DNA of 64,000 nucleotides from an uncultured Oscillospiraceae bacterium (GCA_949841465.1 CATKZW010000004.1:1-64000), one strand, 5' to 3'; shown: positions 36,666 to 45,637, counted from the stretch's first letter. Notes: generated from the letters alone by a model not told the origin. A program made the numbers and translations.

Positions 36666-37163
36666 TCAAGAAAAAGGAACTTCGGCTTGCAGCTTGGCTT
36701 CCTTTTCCGCGATCTGGGCGGCCATTTCCTCCCGGGCCCTGTCCAGCCTGGCGGCCAGCGCATCGTCGGAGACCGCCAGAATCTGCGCGGCCAGCACGGC
36801 GGCGTTCTTGGCCCCGTTGATGGCCACGGTGGCTACGGGGATGCCGCTGGGCATCTGGACGGTGGCCAGCAGCGCGTCCAGCCCGTCCATGGCCCCCCCC
36901 TTCATGGGGATGCCGATGACCGGCAGGGTGGAGTTCCCCGCAAAGGCCCCGGCCAGGTGGGCGGCCATGCCCGCCGCGCAGATGAGCACGCCGAAGCCGC
37001 TGGCCCTCGCGTTTCTGGCGAAGTCCGCGGCGGCGGCGGGGGTGCGGTGGGCGCTGAGTATGTGAACCTCGCAGGGGATGCCGAAGTCCTTGAGCTGCTG
37101 GCAGGCCCCCTTGACCACCGGCCAGTCGGAGTCGGAACCCATGATAACGGCGACTTTTTTCAT
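36666..37163 (-). CDS. purE: N5-carboxyaminoimidazole ribonucleotide mutase
   Basis: PurE, 165 residues. Class I signature [10 protein letters not shown] and ILSAHRTP at the N-terminus, and [12 protein letters not shown] further on. The ATG at 37163 is served by AAGGAGG; the upstream extension to 37193 would start inside the leader hairpin U-tract. First gene of the pur operon. No purK lies in this window. Confidence 0.95.
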   Translation of the reverse strand: MKKVAVIMGSDSDWPVVKGACQQLKDFGIPCEVHILSAHRTPAAAADFARNARASGFGVLICAAGMAAHLAGAFAGNSTLPVIGIPMKGGAMDGLDALLATVQMPSGIPVATVAINGAKNAAVLAAQILAVSDDALAARLDRAREEMAAQIAEKEAKLQAEVPFS

Positions 37164-37189
37164 CGAAATCCTCCTTTTTGGAAATAAAG

Positions 37190-37330
37190 TCAAAAAGAAA
37201 CAGGCCGCCCGTGCGCGGGCAGCCTGCCTTGCTCAGTTGTGGGATTTGGACGCAATGAGGCTATGGAGACGGAAGCCCGGACGGACAGGAATGGGACGCA
37301 CCACAACAGCCACCTCATTTCCAAATGATA
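37190..37330 (-). promoter_or_regulatory. Structured pur leader with attenuator-like terminator
   Basis: The transcript from about 37329 to purE (37163) contains two perfect 7-bp complementarities that interleave: AATGAGG (37319-37313) with CCTCATT (37260-37254), and GTTGTGG (37307-37301) with CCACAAC (37242-37236). They could form a pseudoknot or alternate. Then an 11-bp CAGGCTGCCCG/CGGGCGGCCTG stem (37226-37201) is followed by TTTCTTTTT, an intrinsic terminator 37 bases before purE. This is the layout of a riboswitch or attenuator, but I do not recognise a known purine, PRPP or ZTP class. Confidence 0.6.
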
Positions 37331-37335
37331 CATCC

Positions 37336-37364
37336 ATTTTAGCGAAGAAAAAACCAGAAATCAA
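37336..37364 (-). promoter_or_regulatory. Promoter of the pur operon
   Basis: TTGATT (37364-37359), a 17-bp spacer and TAAAAT (37341-37336) on the minus strand. Confidence 0.75.
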
Positions 37365-37433
37365 GGGCCTTTCATATTTTCGTAGGCTTATACAATCCTT
37401 TGGAACTGGAGAACGCCGTCCATGGCAAAAACC

Positions 37434-38513
37434 TCAAAACAGCCCGGTGGCCTCCAGAATGTCGGAAACCTGAGCGGCCCGGCCGGCCCAGGAGGAGTCC
37501 CTTGCCAGCGCCCGCCGCCGCCGGGGCAGGGAGGGGTCCTCCCCAAAGGCCGCCTTGCACCGGCGCAGGAAGCCCGGACCGTCGTAGGCGGTGTCCACCA
37601 GTTCGGGGATCAGGTCGGGCACGTCCGGGTCCACCACGGCCACAATGGGCTTGCCCGCGGCCAGGTACTCGTATATGTGGATGGAGGCCACGTCGCTGCC
37701 CGCCCGGTCCCGGCGGAACAGGTCGAACAGCAGGTCGCAGCGGGCCAGGTAGTCGGGCACGTCCAGGGGGTTGATGGGGCCGATGAGCCGGATGTTGTCC
37801 TGCCCCCGGAGCTGGGCCGCCGCGGGCTTGGTCACCGGGCCCATGAGCACGAAGGTCCACTCCGGTCGGTGGCGGGCGGTGTAGAGCAGGGGCTCCAGAT
37901 CCACCTGGCTGTTGACGCCGCCCACGCGCCCCAGCAGCCGCTGGCCGGGGAGGTCCGCCAGCTCCGGGGGGACGGTGCGCTCCTTCTGCTGGAACAGCAC
38001 CGGGTTCACCCCGTTGGGCAGCAGGGCGATGTTGTCGTTGCAGGGGGACAGCCGCCGGATCAGCCCGAAGGAGGCGGCGAACACCACCTCGGCGTTGCGG
38101 GTCAGGTCGCTCTCCAGGTCCATGGCGGACTCGTCCCAGAAGCGGTCGCAGTCGTACACCACCCCCCGGTAGGCCAGCGCGTCCAGGAATTGGGCGTGAT
38201 CGGGACAGGTGCACCACAGCACCGGCTCCCGGAAGTGGTGCTTGTCCATCATCTGCTGGATGAAGTCCACGATCTTGTCCAGCCTGCGCCGGTGGATCAC
38301 CGACGTCTCAAAGGGGCCGGGGATGGGGACGGGAAGGGTGTACACCGTGATATGGGCCCGCACCCGGCGGCCCTGCTCGGGGATGGGGTCCCCCTTTTTG
38401 GGGGCGGGCTCGAAGAGCAGGATCTGGGTGTCGGTGAGCCGGGCCAGCAGCTGCTGGGTGCGGTCGGGCCGGGCGCGCCAGGGGGCGTGAGCCAGGCAGA
38501 TGATCTGTTTCAT
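37434..38513 (-). CDS. Glycosyltransferase, GT4-type (TuaH-like)
   Basis: A 359-residue GT-B fold enzyme. The C-terminal half holds the donor-site pattern (GSDVASIHIYEYLAAGKPIVAV, the EX7E-like region) and the N-terminal half starts MKQIICLAHAPWRARPDRTQQLLARL. It resembles TuaH-like transferases of cell-wall polysaccharide synthesis. It sits 30 bases after the GT4-CsaB gene and is probably co-transcribed, suggesting a role in the same wall polymer. Confidence 0.8.
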   Translation of the reverse strand: MKQIICLAHAPWRARPDRTQQLLARLTDTQILLFEPAPKKGDPIPEQGRRVRAHITVYTLPVPIPGPFETSVIHRRRLDKIVDFIQQMMDKHHFREPVLWCTCPDHAQFLDALAYRGVVYDCDRFWDESAMDLESDLTRNAEVVFAASFGLIRRLSPCNDNIALLPNGVNPVLFQQKERTVPPELADLPGQRLLGRVGGVNSQVDLEPLLYTARHRPEWTFVLMGPVTKPAAAQLRGQDNIRLIGPINPLDVPDYLARCDLLFDLFRRDRAGSDVASIHIYEYLAAGKPIVAVVDPDVPDLIPELVDTAYDGPGFLRRCKAAFGEDPSLPRRRRALARDSSWAGRAAQVSDILEATGLF

Positions 38514-38543
38514 GGGGCACCTCCCGGTTTGAGAAATTTTTGT

Positions 38544-40778
38544 CTAGTCAGCCAGCAGCCGGGCGGCGGCCTGGCTGTTCTCACGCTCCAGCCGGATGAG
38601 CCGGGCGGTCTTGTCCGCCAGGGCCTCGCCGTCCTGCCGGCGGGCGGCGGCTTTGTCCACCAGGGAGCACAGCAGCTCCGGTGTGACCCGATCCAGCCGG
38701 GTGTACAGGTCCTGGCCCGCGTCGTCCAGGAAGGCGCTGACCTTGGGGTCGTATACCACGCCCACCAGGGGCACCCCGTGGACGGCGGCGAATATGAGCG
38801 CGTGCAGCCGCATGGACAGCGCCGCGTCCATCCGGGCGGACAGGGCGATGGCCAGCTCCGTGCTGGGACAGGAGGTCAGCAGGTTGGCGGGGGCGTATTG
38901 GAGCAGGGCGGCCACCTTCTGGGCGGCGGCGGCGTCCGGTTTGCCCTCGATGGGGATGAACACGGGTATGAGGTCATAGCGCTGATAGGCGTAGTCCACC
39001 GCGGCGGCGAAGGCGGGGGCCTTGTCGTCGAACCCCGGCCAGGGCCGGACGGTGACCCCCAGATACCGCTCTCCCTTCCGGGGGTGGAGGCCGATCTCCT
39101 CCAGCAGCGCGTCCGCCGCCTGGGGCGGCGCGGCGGGGAGGGTGACGGCGGGGTCCGCCGCCAGGATTACCTGGGGGCGGCTCACCCCCAGGGCCTGGAG
39201 CTCCTCAATGGAGGCGCTGTCCCGGGTGGTGATGACGTCCACCGAGCGGTCGATGACCCGGCCCGTTTTCCGGCGGTTGGACGGGGTGCGGATGGGGCCG
39301 ATGCCGCAGCCGTACATCATCACCCTGCACCCCAGCCGCCTGGCGGCGGACAGGGTGAACAGGTAGAACCACAAAGAGCGGTGGCTGGTCACGTCCTGCA
39401 CCAGGGAGCCGCCGCCGTTGATATACAGCCTGCTTTTGGCCATCCTGCGGCAGAAGGCGGGGACGTTGAAGGTGTACACCGCCCCCACCCGGTGGCGCAG
39501 GCGGGTGGCCTTGGGCTTCCGGGTCATGATCCACAGGGGCAGGTCTGGGTCGATGGCGCGCATCTCGGTGACCAGGGCCTTTAATATGGCCTCGTCACCG
39601 GCGTTGCCCCGGCCGTAGGCCCCGCAGATCACCACGCCGTCCCGTTTGCGCTCCGCTTTGCGCTTCTGGCGGCGGAGGATGGTCTCATAGATGTCCAGCT
39701 GGCGGCGGATGGTGCTCTCGATGGAGAACTCGGCGCGGCCCTTTTCCAGGAGCTGCTCTCCCAGGCGGCGGCGCAGGTCCCCGTCCCCGGCCAGGGCGGC
39801 CAGATGGCGGCCCAGGGCCTGGTGGTCCCGGGGCTGGAACAGCAGGCCGGTGACGTGGCTCTGGATGAGAGAGGGTACGCCGCCCACCTCGCTGGCCACG
39901 GTGGGCAGGGCGAACCGGGCCCCCTCGGTGAGGGCATAGGGGAAGGTCTCAGACAGGGAGGTGAGGGTGTTGATGTCCAGGGCGTTGTAAAAGCTGTCGG
40001 TGTCGCTGAGCCACCCGGCGAAGCACACCTGGCCCGATACCCCCAGCTCGGCGGCCAGCTGCTTCAGCATGGCCTCGTCCTGGCCCTCCCCGGCGATGAT
40101 GAGGCGCAGCCGGGGCTGGCTCTCATGGGCGGCGGCGAAGCCCCGCAGCAGGGTGCCCATGTCCTTCACCGGGTTCAGGCGGGCGGCGATGCCCGCGATG
40201 ACCGCGTCGTCCGGCCAGTTCAGCCCCAGGCTGTCCAGGAACTCCCGGCGGTTCAGCCTGGGGGTGCGGGGGGTGAAGTCGATGCCGTTGTAGATGGCGA
40301 ACATCTGCTGGGGATCGAAGCCCCGGCTGATAAGCAGGCTGCCCATGGCGTCGGACACGCCGATGCGGTAGGGGATGCGCCGCAGGGCCCAGGCGTTGAG
40401 ACTGCCGTAGGTCAGGGCGGACAGGGGGCGGCCCATATAGTCCAGCTTGGGGTCGGAGTGGACGGTGGTGACCACGGGCAGGCCGATGGACCTGCGCAGC
40501 AGCGCGCCCATCAGGTTGCCCCGGGCCCCGTGGCAGTGGATGATATCGTAGCCCTCCTTGGCGATTTTCTCCCGCAGGGGCTTCAATGCGGACAGGGGGT
40601 TGCGGCCCGCCATCACGTCCACCCGGATGCCCAGCTCCCTGGCCTCCTGGGTGAAGGGACCGTCGGTGAAGCACACCATGTCGGCCTGGATATGCCGGTT
40701 CAGCCCCTGGAGCAGGGAGTGGACGTGGGTTTTCGCGCCGCCGGTGTCGCCGCCGCTGATGAGGTGGATGACTTTCAT
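38544..40778 (-). CDS. Fusion of GT4 glycosyltransferase and CsaB-type polysaccharide pyruvyl transferase
   Basis: One 744-residue protein. Residues 1-375 are a GT4 enzyme (MKVIHLISGGDTGGAKTHVHSLL, later SLSETFPYALTEGARFALPTVAS). Residues about 390-744 are a polysaccharide pyruvyl transferase (GVVICGAYGRGNAGDEAILKAL, INGGGSLVQDVTSHRSL, SMRLHALIFAAVHGVPLVG). CsaB puts pyruvate ketals on wall polymers, which bind SLH domains of S-layer proteins. The link between the halves is a short basic segment. The ATG at 40778 follows GGGAGG. Confidence 0.92.
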   Translation of the reverse strand: MKVIHLISGGDTGGAKTHVHSLLQGLNRHIQADMVCFTDGPFTQEARELGIRVDVMAGRNPLSALKPLREKIAKEGYDIIHCHGARGNLMGALLRRSIGLPVVTTVHSDPKLDYMGRPLSALTYGSLNAWALRRIPYRIGVSDAMGSLLISRGFDPQQMFAIYNGIDFTPRTPRLNRREFLDSLGLNWPDDAVIAGIAARLNPVKDMGTLLRGFAAAHESQPRLRLIIAGEGQDEAMLKQLAAELGVSGQVCFAGWLSDTDSFYNALDINTLTSLSETFPYALTEGARFALPTVASEVGGVPSLIQSHVTGLLFQPRDHQALGRHLAALAGDGDLRRRLGEQLLEKGRAEFSIESTIRRQLDIYETILRRQKRKAERKRDGVVICGAYGRGNAGDEAILKALVTEMRAIDPDLPLWIMTRKPKATRLRHRVGAVYTFNVPAFCRRMAKSRLYINGGGSLVQDVTSHRSLWFYLFTLSAARRLGCRVMMYGCGIGPIRTPSNRRKTGRVIDRSVDVITTRDSASIEELQALGVSRPQVILAADPAVTLPAAPPQAADALLEEIGLHPRKGERYLGVTVRPWPGFDDKAPAFAAAVDYAYQRYDLIPVFIPIEGKPDAAAAQKVAALLQYAPANLLTSCPSTELAIALSARMDAALSMRLHALIFAAVHGVPLVGVVYDPKVSAFLDDAGQDLYTRLDRVTPELLCSLVDKAAARRQDGEALADKTARLIRLERENSQAAARLLAD

Positions 40779-40928
40779 AGGGGACCTCCCACAAAAAACT
40801 TGCCACCTGGCAAGGAATGGGGTAAAATGGAACCGCATAAGGTAAAATCAGAAAACTCTGATTTTTTATTATACATGGGCTTGGGCTTTGGGTCAAGGCC
40901 GGAAGCCGGAAAAAGGGAGGCGCAGGCT

Positions 40929-41729
40929 ATGTGGCTGAAGGGTGTGAAGGGCATGACGCTGGAGGTGGACGGCGTGGGGATGGACTGCGCCCGCTTCGGC
41001 AGCGGAAGCAAAGCACTGGTGCTGATTCCGGGACTGAGCCTCCGGGATGTGAAGGGGGCGGAGCTGCCGCTGGCCTATCTATACCGGTGCTTTGCCAAGG
41101 AGTACACGGTGTACATCCTGGACAAGAAAGCCGTCATTCCGGAGGGGTATACCATCCGGGACATGGCAAATGACGCCGCCCGCGCCTTGGAGCAGCTGGG
41201 GCTTTCCGACGCGGACGTGTTCGGCGTGTCCCAGGGCGGGATGATCGCGCAGTATCTGGCCATCGATCATCCCCGGCTGGTACATAAGCTGGTGCTCAGC
41301 GTGACGGCTTCCAGGCCGAACCGGGTCATGGAGGAGACGGTGAGGGGCTGGGTCAGAATGGCGGAGGACGGCAGGTTTGAGACGTTGGTCATGGATATGT
41401 TTGAGCGGGCATACTCCGAGGCGTACCTTAAAAAATACGGGCGGCTGTTCCCAATCCTGTGCAGAATGGGGAAGCCGAAGAATCCGGACCGCTTCATCGC
41501 CCTGGCCAAAGCCTGCCTGACCTGCAATTCCTACCCGGAGCTTCACAAGATTGCCTGCCCCACGCTGGTGATCGGCGGGGAGCAGGACCATGTGCTGACC
41601 GGCGAGGCGTCGAAGGAGATCGCGGCGGCGCTCCAATGTGAGCTGTACATGTATGAGGAGCTGGGCCACTCCGCCTACGAGGAAGCGCCGGATCACAACC
41701 AACGGATCGTTCAATTCTTGGAAAGGTAA
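40929..41729 (+). CDS. Alpha/beta hydrolase
   Basis: A 266-residue hydrolase. The nucleophile elbow is GVSQGG, the acid is likely in IGGEQDHVL, and the histidine in LGHSAYEE. The ATG at 40929 follows GGGAGG; the very long open frame upstream is a shadow of the opposite-strand fusion gene. Substrate unknown. It is divergent from the glycosyltransferases and followed 20 bases later by the PAP2 gene. Confidence 0.85.
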   Translation: MWLKGVKGMTLEVDGVGMDCARFGSGSKALVLIPGLSLRDVKGAELPLAYLYRCFAKEYTVYILDKKAVIPEGYTIRDMANDAARALEQLGLSDADVFGVSQGGMIAQYLAIDHPRLVHKLVLSVTASRPNRVMEETVRGWVRMAEDGRFETLVMDMFERAYSEAYLKKYGRLFPILCRMGKPKNPDRFIALAKACLTCNSYPELHKIACPTLVIGGEQDHVLTGEASKEIAAALQCELYMYEELGHSAYEEAPDHNQRIVQFLER

Positions 41730-41749
41730 ACTGTGAGGGAGTGATAAAA

Positions 41750-42307
41750 ATGCCAAGTATCATCCAACAGCTGGACGAGCAGGCCCTGGTGTGGATCGCG
41801 GAGCACGTGCGCTGCGGGCTGCTGGACCCGTTCATGAAGCTGTATACCCAATTGGGCAACACAGGGATGCTGTTCATTGCGCTGGGGGTGCTGATGCTGT
41901 GCTTCAAGCCCACCCGGAAGGCGGGGGTCTCGGCGCTGTGCGCCATGCTCATCGGGCTGATCGTGGTGAACTTTACCATCAAGCCCCTGGTGTCTCGGCC
42001 GCGGCCCTGGCTGGTGATCGAAAGCTTTGTCAATCTGGTGCCGGAGCACGACCCCAACTCCTTCCCCTCGGGGCACACCAACGCGGCGTTCGCCTTTGCC
42101 CTGGCGGTGTGCATGGCCGCGCCCAAGCGGTGGATGAAGATCGCGGCGGTGTGCGCGGCGGCGGTGATGGGCCTGTCCCGGCTGTACGTGGGGGTCCACT
42201 TCCCCAGCGACGTGCTGGCCGGGGCGGTGATCGGCTCCCTGTGCGGCCTGCTGGGGGCGTGGGCGGCTGAGAAGGCGTGGGAGCGGATCCACGGCGCCCA
42301 TGAATAA
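41750..42307 (+). CDS. PAP2 family membrane phosphatase
   Basis: A 185-residue protein with membrane segments and all three lipid-phosphate phosphatase motifs: KPLVSRPRP, FPSGHT, and SRLYVGVHFPSD. Such enzymes dephosphorylate undecaprenyl pyrophosphate or other lipid phosphates at the membrane. ATG 41750 is chosen because GAGGGAG is eight bases upstream. Likely co-transcribed with the hydrolase. Confidence 0.9.
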   Translation: MPSIIQQLDEQALVWIAEHVRCGLLDPFMKLYTQLGNTGMLFIALGVLMLCFKPTRKAGVSALCAMLIGLIVVNFTIKPLVSRPRPWLVIESFVNLVPEHDPNSFPSGHTNAAFAFALAVCMAAPKRWMKIAAVCAAAVMGLSRLYVGVHFPSDVLAGAVIGSLCGLLGAWAAEKAWERIHGAHE

Positions 42308-42359
42308 ATCAGCCGCTTTCGTTGCCGGGCAGATACGGAAAAGTCAGCACACCGTTTCG

Positions 42360-43079
42360 TCAGCGGTCTAAATCGGCAAGCTCCAGAATGACCGCCTGTG
42401 CCAGCAGCAGCCCCGCCGCTGCCGGCACCCACATGGCGCTGGCGGGGATGGAGCGACGACCCGGCGGCGGGGCCTCGTCCCCGTCCTCGGCGGAGCGGGC
42501 CGGCTCCGGGGAGAACACCACCTTGTGATGGGAGATGCCCCGCCTGCGCAGCTCCTTGCGCACCACCCGGGCCAGGGGACAGCCCTCGGTCTGGGCGATG
42601 TCGGCGATGCGCAGCTGCTGGGCGTCCCGCTTGTTGCCGGTGCCCAGGGCGGAGATGATGGGGATGCCCCGGGCGTGGGCGGTCTCGATCAGGTCCAGTT
42701 TGCAGCTCACCAGATCAATGGCGTCCACGATGTAGTCGTAGTTCCCCGCAAAGAACTCCTCCCGCCGGTCCGCCTCATAGCGGATGGACAGGGGGTGAAG
42801 AACGCAGCCCGGCGCGATATCGGCCAGGCGGCGCGCGGTGGCCTGGGCCTTTTCCATGCCCACGGTGGACCACAGGGCCGCGTCCTGCCGGTTGAGGTTG
42901 CTCACCGACACCGTGTCCTGGTCGGCCAGGGTCAATTCCCCCACGCCGGAGCGGCACAGGGCCTCGGCGCACCAGCCGCCCACGCCGCCCAGGCCCAGCA
43001 CGGCCACGTGGCTGCTTTGCAGCCGCTCCATGGCGGAAGAGCCCAGCAGCATCCGGGTGCGTATGAATTGCTCATCCAT
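42360..43079 (-). CDS. tcdA: tRNA threonylcarbamoyladenosine dehydratase TcdA
   Basis: A 239-residue E1-like enzyme that cyclises t6A37 of tRNA. The adenylation site is VLGLGGVGGWCAEALCRSGVGELTLADQD, and the fold continues with YIVDAIDLVSCKLDLI. The ATG at 43079 has AGGAG upstream. It follows the prsA-like gene terminator, so it is separately expressed. Confidence 0.92.
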   Translation of the reverse strand: MDEQFIRTRMLLGSSAMERLQSSHVAVLGLGGVGGWCAEALCRSGVGELTLADQDTVSVSNLNRQDAALWSTVGMEKAQATARRLADIAPGCVLHPLSIRYEADRREEFFAGNYDYIVDAIDLVSCKLDLIETAHARGIPIISALGTGNKRDAQQLRIADIAQTEGCPLARVVRKELRRRGISHHKVVFSPEPARSAEDGDEAPPPGRRSIPASAMWVPAAAGLLLAQAVILELADLDR

Positions 43080-43098
43080 TTCAATCAACTCCTGAAAA

Positions 43099-43127
43099 CA
43101 AACGCCGGACATTTTGTCCGGCGTTTG
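43099..43127. terminator. Terminator downstream of the prsA-like gene
   Basis: A 13-bp CAAACGCCGGACA stem with a 3-base loop, followed by TTTTCAGG on the minus strand. Confidence 0.85.
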
Positions 43128-43136
43128 TCTGTGCTG

Positions 43137-44681
43137 TTATTTTCCAAAATAGTTCGCGCCGCTCAGCTGGGTGGTGGGGAAAGCCTCAGACAGTTCGTCG
43201 AACCAGCTCTCCTGGGCCTCGCCGGCCAGAGCGTCGCGGGCGGTGCCCATCCACACCGGCTCGTTCTCGCCCACGTAGAACATCAGGTGATAGCCCCAGT
43301 ATTTATTGTTGTCGCTGTCAGCCGCGCTGTGCTGGATGACCCCGGAGTCGCCCGGCTGGCGGTCGGCAAAGGTCCACTCCTTGAACTCGGGGGCCAGGGC
43401 GGTGTTGCTGCTGGACAGGCGCTCCGCCAGGCCGCCGCCCACGTTGTCGCCGGTGTGCTTCTCCAGCAGGGCGGCCATGGCGTCCTGAGTGTGTTCGCCG
43501 GCGTCCCACTCGGCCTGGATGGCATCCATCTTCTCCTTGGCGGCGGCCCAGGCATCGTCGGTGGGGGCCACGGCATTGCCCTGGTCGTCGGTGGCGTTCT
43601 CGGCCAGGGCGAGGATGTGGTACACGTCCCGGGTGGGCTCCTCCAGCAGGTAGCGGTCATGGAAGGAGATGACGTAATAGCCGTTTTCGGTCTCCACCAG
43701 CGTGCACTCGCCCTTGCCCAGCTGGAGCAGCGCATCACGGAAGGAGCTGTTGACGCTGCTGGTGCCCACGGCCTTGGCGTGGTTGCCGTGATTGGCGGCG
43801 GTGGTCAGCTCGTATTTCTCCGCCTGGGCGTCGAAGGAGGCTCCGCCCTCCACGGCCTTCAGGGCCTCCTCGGCCTTTGCCTTGGCCTCGGCCTGGGCCT
43901 CGTCCTTCAGCTTCTGCTGCTCCTCCTCGGACAGCTCGTTGCCGTCCGCGTCCTTGGTGTCCACAGTGGGGATGGCAAAGTAGAGGAAAGAGTATTCCAC
44001 GGTGTCCAGCTCGTCGGCGTGCTCCTGATAATAGGCGTCCAGCTCGGACTGGGTGCAGCCGTCGTACAGTTCGTCGTACTTGTCGCTGGCGGCCAGGGAG
44101 GCCATCAGATAACGGCTGTTGAGCTTTTCAAACACGGCGGGGGTCATATAATTGCCGTACGTGGCCTTCAAGTAGGCGCTGTAGCTGTAGCCGTAGTAGG
44201 CGGCGGCGGACTTGGCGCTGTCGATTTCGGCGTCCAGGCGCTCTTTAATCTCGTCCTCGGTGTGGCCGGTGTTCACCGCCTCCTGGGACAGGGCCAGGTG
44301 CCGCTGGGCGTTGGTCAGGGCGGTCTCCATGAAGAAGTCCCGATAGCTCTTGCCCTCGGCCTCGTCGTAAATCTGCTCGTCATCGGACTTGGACGAGTCG
44401 ATGAGACCGTATTGGACATAGAGGCTGCGCGCGTTGTTATAGTAGAAGCCCAGCTCGGCGGCGGTGAGGGTCTCGCTGCCCACGGTGACGGCGGCGGTCC
44501 GGGCCTGGAAGAAGCCGGTGCGCCACACCAGCAGCGCGATGACCAGCACGGCGATGACGCCACCGATGACGGAATAAATGATGGTTTGGCGCTTGCGGGC
44601 GGCCTGTTCCTGCTGGGCCTTGGAGGCCTTTTCGGAGGGACCGGCGCCCTGGCGCTGCTTTTTCTCTCTGGATGCGCTCAT
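43137..44681 (-). CDS. PrsA/SurA-like membrane-anchored foldase
   Basis: A 514-residue protein: a charged cytoplasmic tail, one membrane segment at about 34-55 and a large extracellular part. The extracellular region has a SurA_N-like helical domain (about 65-250) and a peptidyl-prolyl isomerase-like C-terminal half (VSFHDRY-type strand around YYVISFHDRYLLEEPTRDVYHIL). A second PPIase-like repeat ends the protein. It lacks a lipobox, unlike classic PrsA. It probably helps exported proteins fold. Confidence 0.8.
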   Translation of the reverse strand: MSASREKKQRQGAGPSEKASKAQQEQAARKRQTIIYSVIGGVIAVLVIALLVWRTGFFQARTAAVTVGSETLTAAELGFYYNNARSLYVQYGLIDSSKSDDEQIYDEAEGKSYRDFFMETALTNAQRHLALSQEAVNTGHTEDEIKERLDAEIDSAKSAAAYYGYSYSAYLKATYGNYMTPAVFEKLNSRYLMASLAASDKYDELYDGCTQSELDAYYQEHADELDTVEYSFLYFAIPTVDTKDADGNELSEEEQQKLKDEAQAEAKAKAEEALKAVEGGASFDAQAEKYELTTAANHGNHAKAVGTSSVNSSFRDALLQLGKGECTLVETENGYYVISFHDRYLLEEPTRDVYHILALAENATDDQGNAVAPTDDAWAAAKEKMDAIQAEWDAGEHTQDAMAALLEKHTGDNVGGGLAERLSSSNTALAPEFKEWTFADRQPGDSGVIQHSAADSDNNKYWGYHLMFYVGENEPVWMGTARDALAGEAQESWFDELSEAFPTTQLSGANYFGK

Positions 44682-44800
44682 GGTATAATCAATCCTCTCA
44701 AGTATTTCGTGTGTGGCGGCGGGCCGGGAGGCCCGTCCGCGGCTGCGGGTGAGGGCTCATTTTGCCCGAAAAAGCACAGGACCCCGCGGCGCTGCCCATC

Positions 44801-44829
44801 ATTATAGCATGGGAAAACAGCCGTTGCAA
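44801..44829 (-). promoter_or_regulatory. Promoter of the prsA-like gene
   Basis: TTGCAA (44829-44824), a 17-bp spacer and TATAAT (44806-44801) on the minus strand, giving a leader of about 115 bases. Confidence 0.8.
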
Positions 44830-44893
44830 GGCCAAATTCAAGTCGGAACGAAAATTCACAAATGGGAAACAGGTTTTTCGGGGAAAATAGAAA

Positions 44894-44919
44894 GGCGGAA
44901 GGACCAAGGCCCTTCCGCC
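44894..44919 (-). terminator. Second terminator after the structured RNA
   Basis: A GGCGGAAGG/CCTTCCGCC stem followed on the minus strand by TTTCTATTTT, 40-odd bases beyond the first terminator at 44964-44983. Confidence 0.75.
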
Positions 44920-44959
44920 TGGATGGACAGAACCCCCGCCATGGCCGTGCCGCCCCATT

Positions 44960-45135
44960 AAAAACCTGCACGTAAATGCAGGTGGGTCGCCTCCGCTTGG
45001 CTTTACCGCTTCCAACATCCAGACACCTCCGAAGAGGGCCGGGAGGCCTGCGAACCACCGCACGAGTGGAGCGTCCCGTTTTAGAAATGTGGGTTTTAAC
45101 AGGGCAGGTTCACGTAGTTAGAACCCGGCAGGGGA
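44960..45135 (-). ncRNA. Candidate structured non-coding RNA, possibly 6S RNA
   Basis: No gene fits this strand, yet the sequence is highly pairable: GGTTC/GAACC near the 5' end; GGGACGCTCC pairs with GGAGGCGACCC to close a rod; a CCTC-TTCG-GAGG apical hairpin; an unpaired A/C-rich stretch (GTTAAAACCCACATTTC). It ends in a clear terminator, ACCTGCA/TGCAGGT with TTTTAAT (44983-44961). The length of about 175 nt and rod shape suit 6S RNA, which sequesters sigma-70 RNA polymerase. I have not recognised an unmistakable 6S sequence motif, so another small RNA is possible. The 5' end is approximate. Confidence 0.45.
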
Positions 45136-45181
45136 AAATAAATGCGTCCGAGCCGCTGCGAACAGGTGCGTTCGAGCCGCG

Positions 45182-45460
45182 TTACTCCTCCTCGTCCTCG
45201 AACAGCTCCTCCATGAACTGTTCGTAGACCGCGTTGAGCTCCGCCTCGTCGTCAATGTCCGCCAGCAGCTGCTCACCGTCCTGCTCGATGACCTTCAGCA
45301 GGATCAGGCCGAAGTCCTCGTCGTCCTCATCCATGTCTGCCGGCACAAAGGCCATGTACTCGGCCCCGTTGTGCTCTAGTGTGCCCAGATGCTCCAGTTC
45401 AAATTCATTGCCCTCGTCGTCGGTGACCGACACGAAATCCGGGCCGTATTCCTCGCTCAT
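45182..45460 (-). CDS. DUF1292 family protein
   Basis: A 92-residue, very acidic protein (SVTDDEGNEFELEHLGTLEHN) of the DUF1292/UPF0473 family, with AGGAGG before its ATG at 45460. The family is conserved in Firmicutes but of unknown function. The extreme acidity of the C-terminus (EELFEDEEE) is usual for it. The structured RNA follows immediately downstream. Confidence 0.85.
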   Translation of the reverse strand: MSEEYGPDFVSVTDDEGNEFELEHLGTLEHNGAEYMAFVPADMDEDDEDFGLILLKVIEQDGEQLLADIDDEAELNAVYEQFMEELFEDEEE

Positions 45461-45511
45461 GAAGGCTGACCTCCTCGCCAGACGGCAGTCTCCGCGCCGC
45501 CTTGTGACCCT

Positions 45512-45540
45512 ATTGTAACGGCTATGCGGGAAAAAAGCAA
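45512..45540 (-). promoter_or_regulatory. Promoter of the DUF1292 gene
   Basis: TTGCTT (45540-45535), 17 bp, TACAAT (45517-45512) on the minus strand. Confidence 0.7.
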
Positions 45541-45608
45541 GAGGGAACATGAAATTTCCAATGGAAAACTGCGCCGCCCGCTGTCGGATCCTGTCATTTT
45601 GCCCAGGG

Positions 45609-45637
45609 TGGACAAATCTTTTTTCCCGTGGTATAAT
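45609..45637 (+). promoter_or_regulatory. Promoter of the class A PBP gene
   Basis: TGGACA (45609-45614), 17 bp, TATAAT (45632-45637). Confidence 0.8.

Noticed and set aside
37190-37318. A 42-codon leader peptide ORF in the pur leader (MRWLLWC...)
   Set aside because: Weak ribosome site, and it reads through the terminator stem; no run of a regulatory codon.
45140-45181. Further copy of the 134/135-bp repeat
   Set aside because: Only short resemblance (CGAACAGG and GAGCCGC repeats); the ordered motifs are missing.
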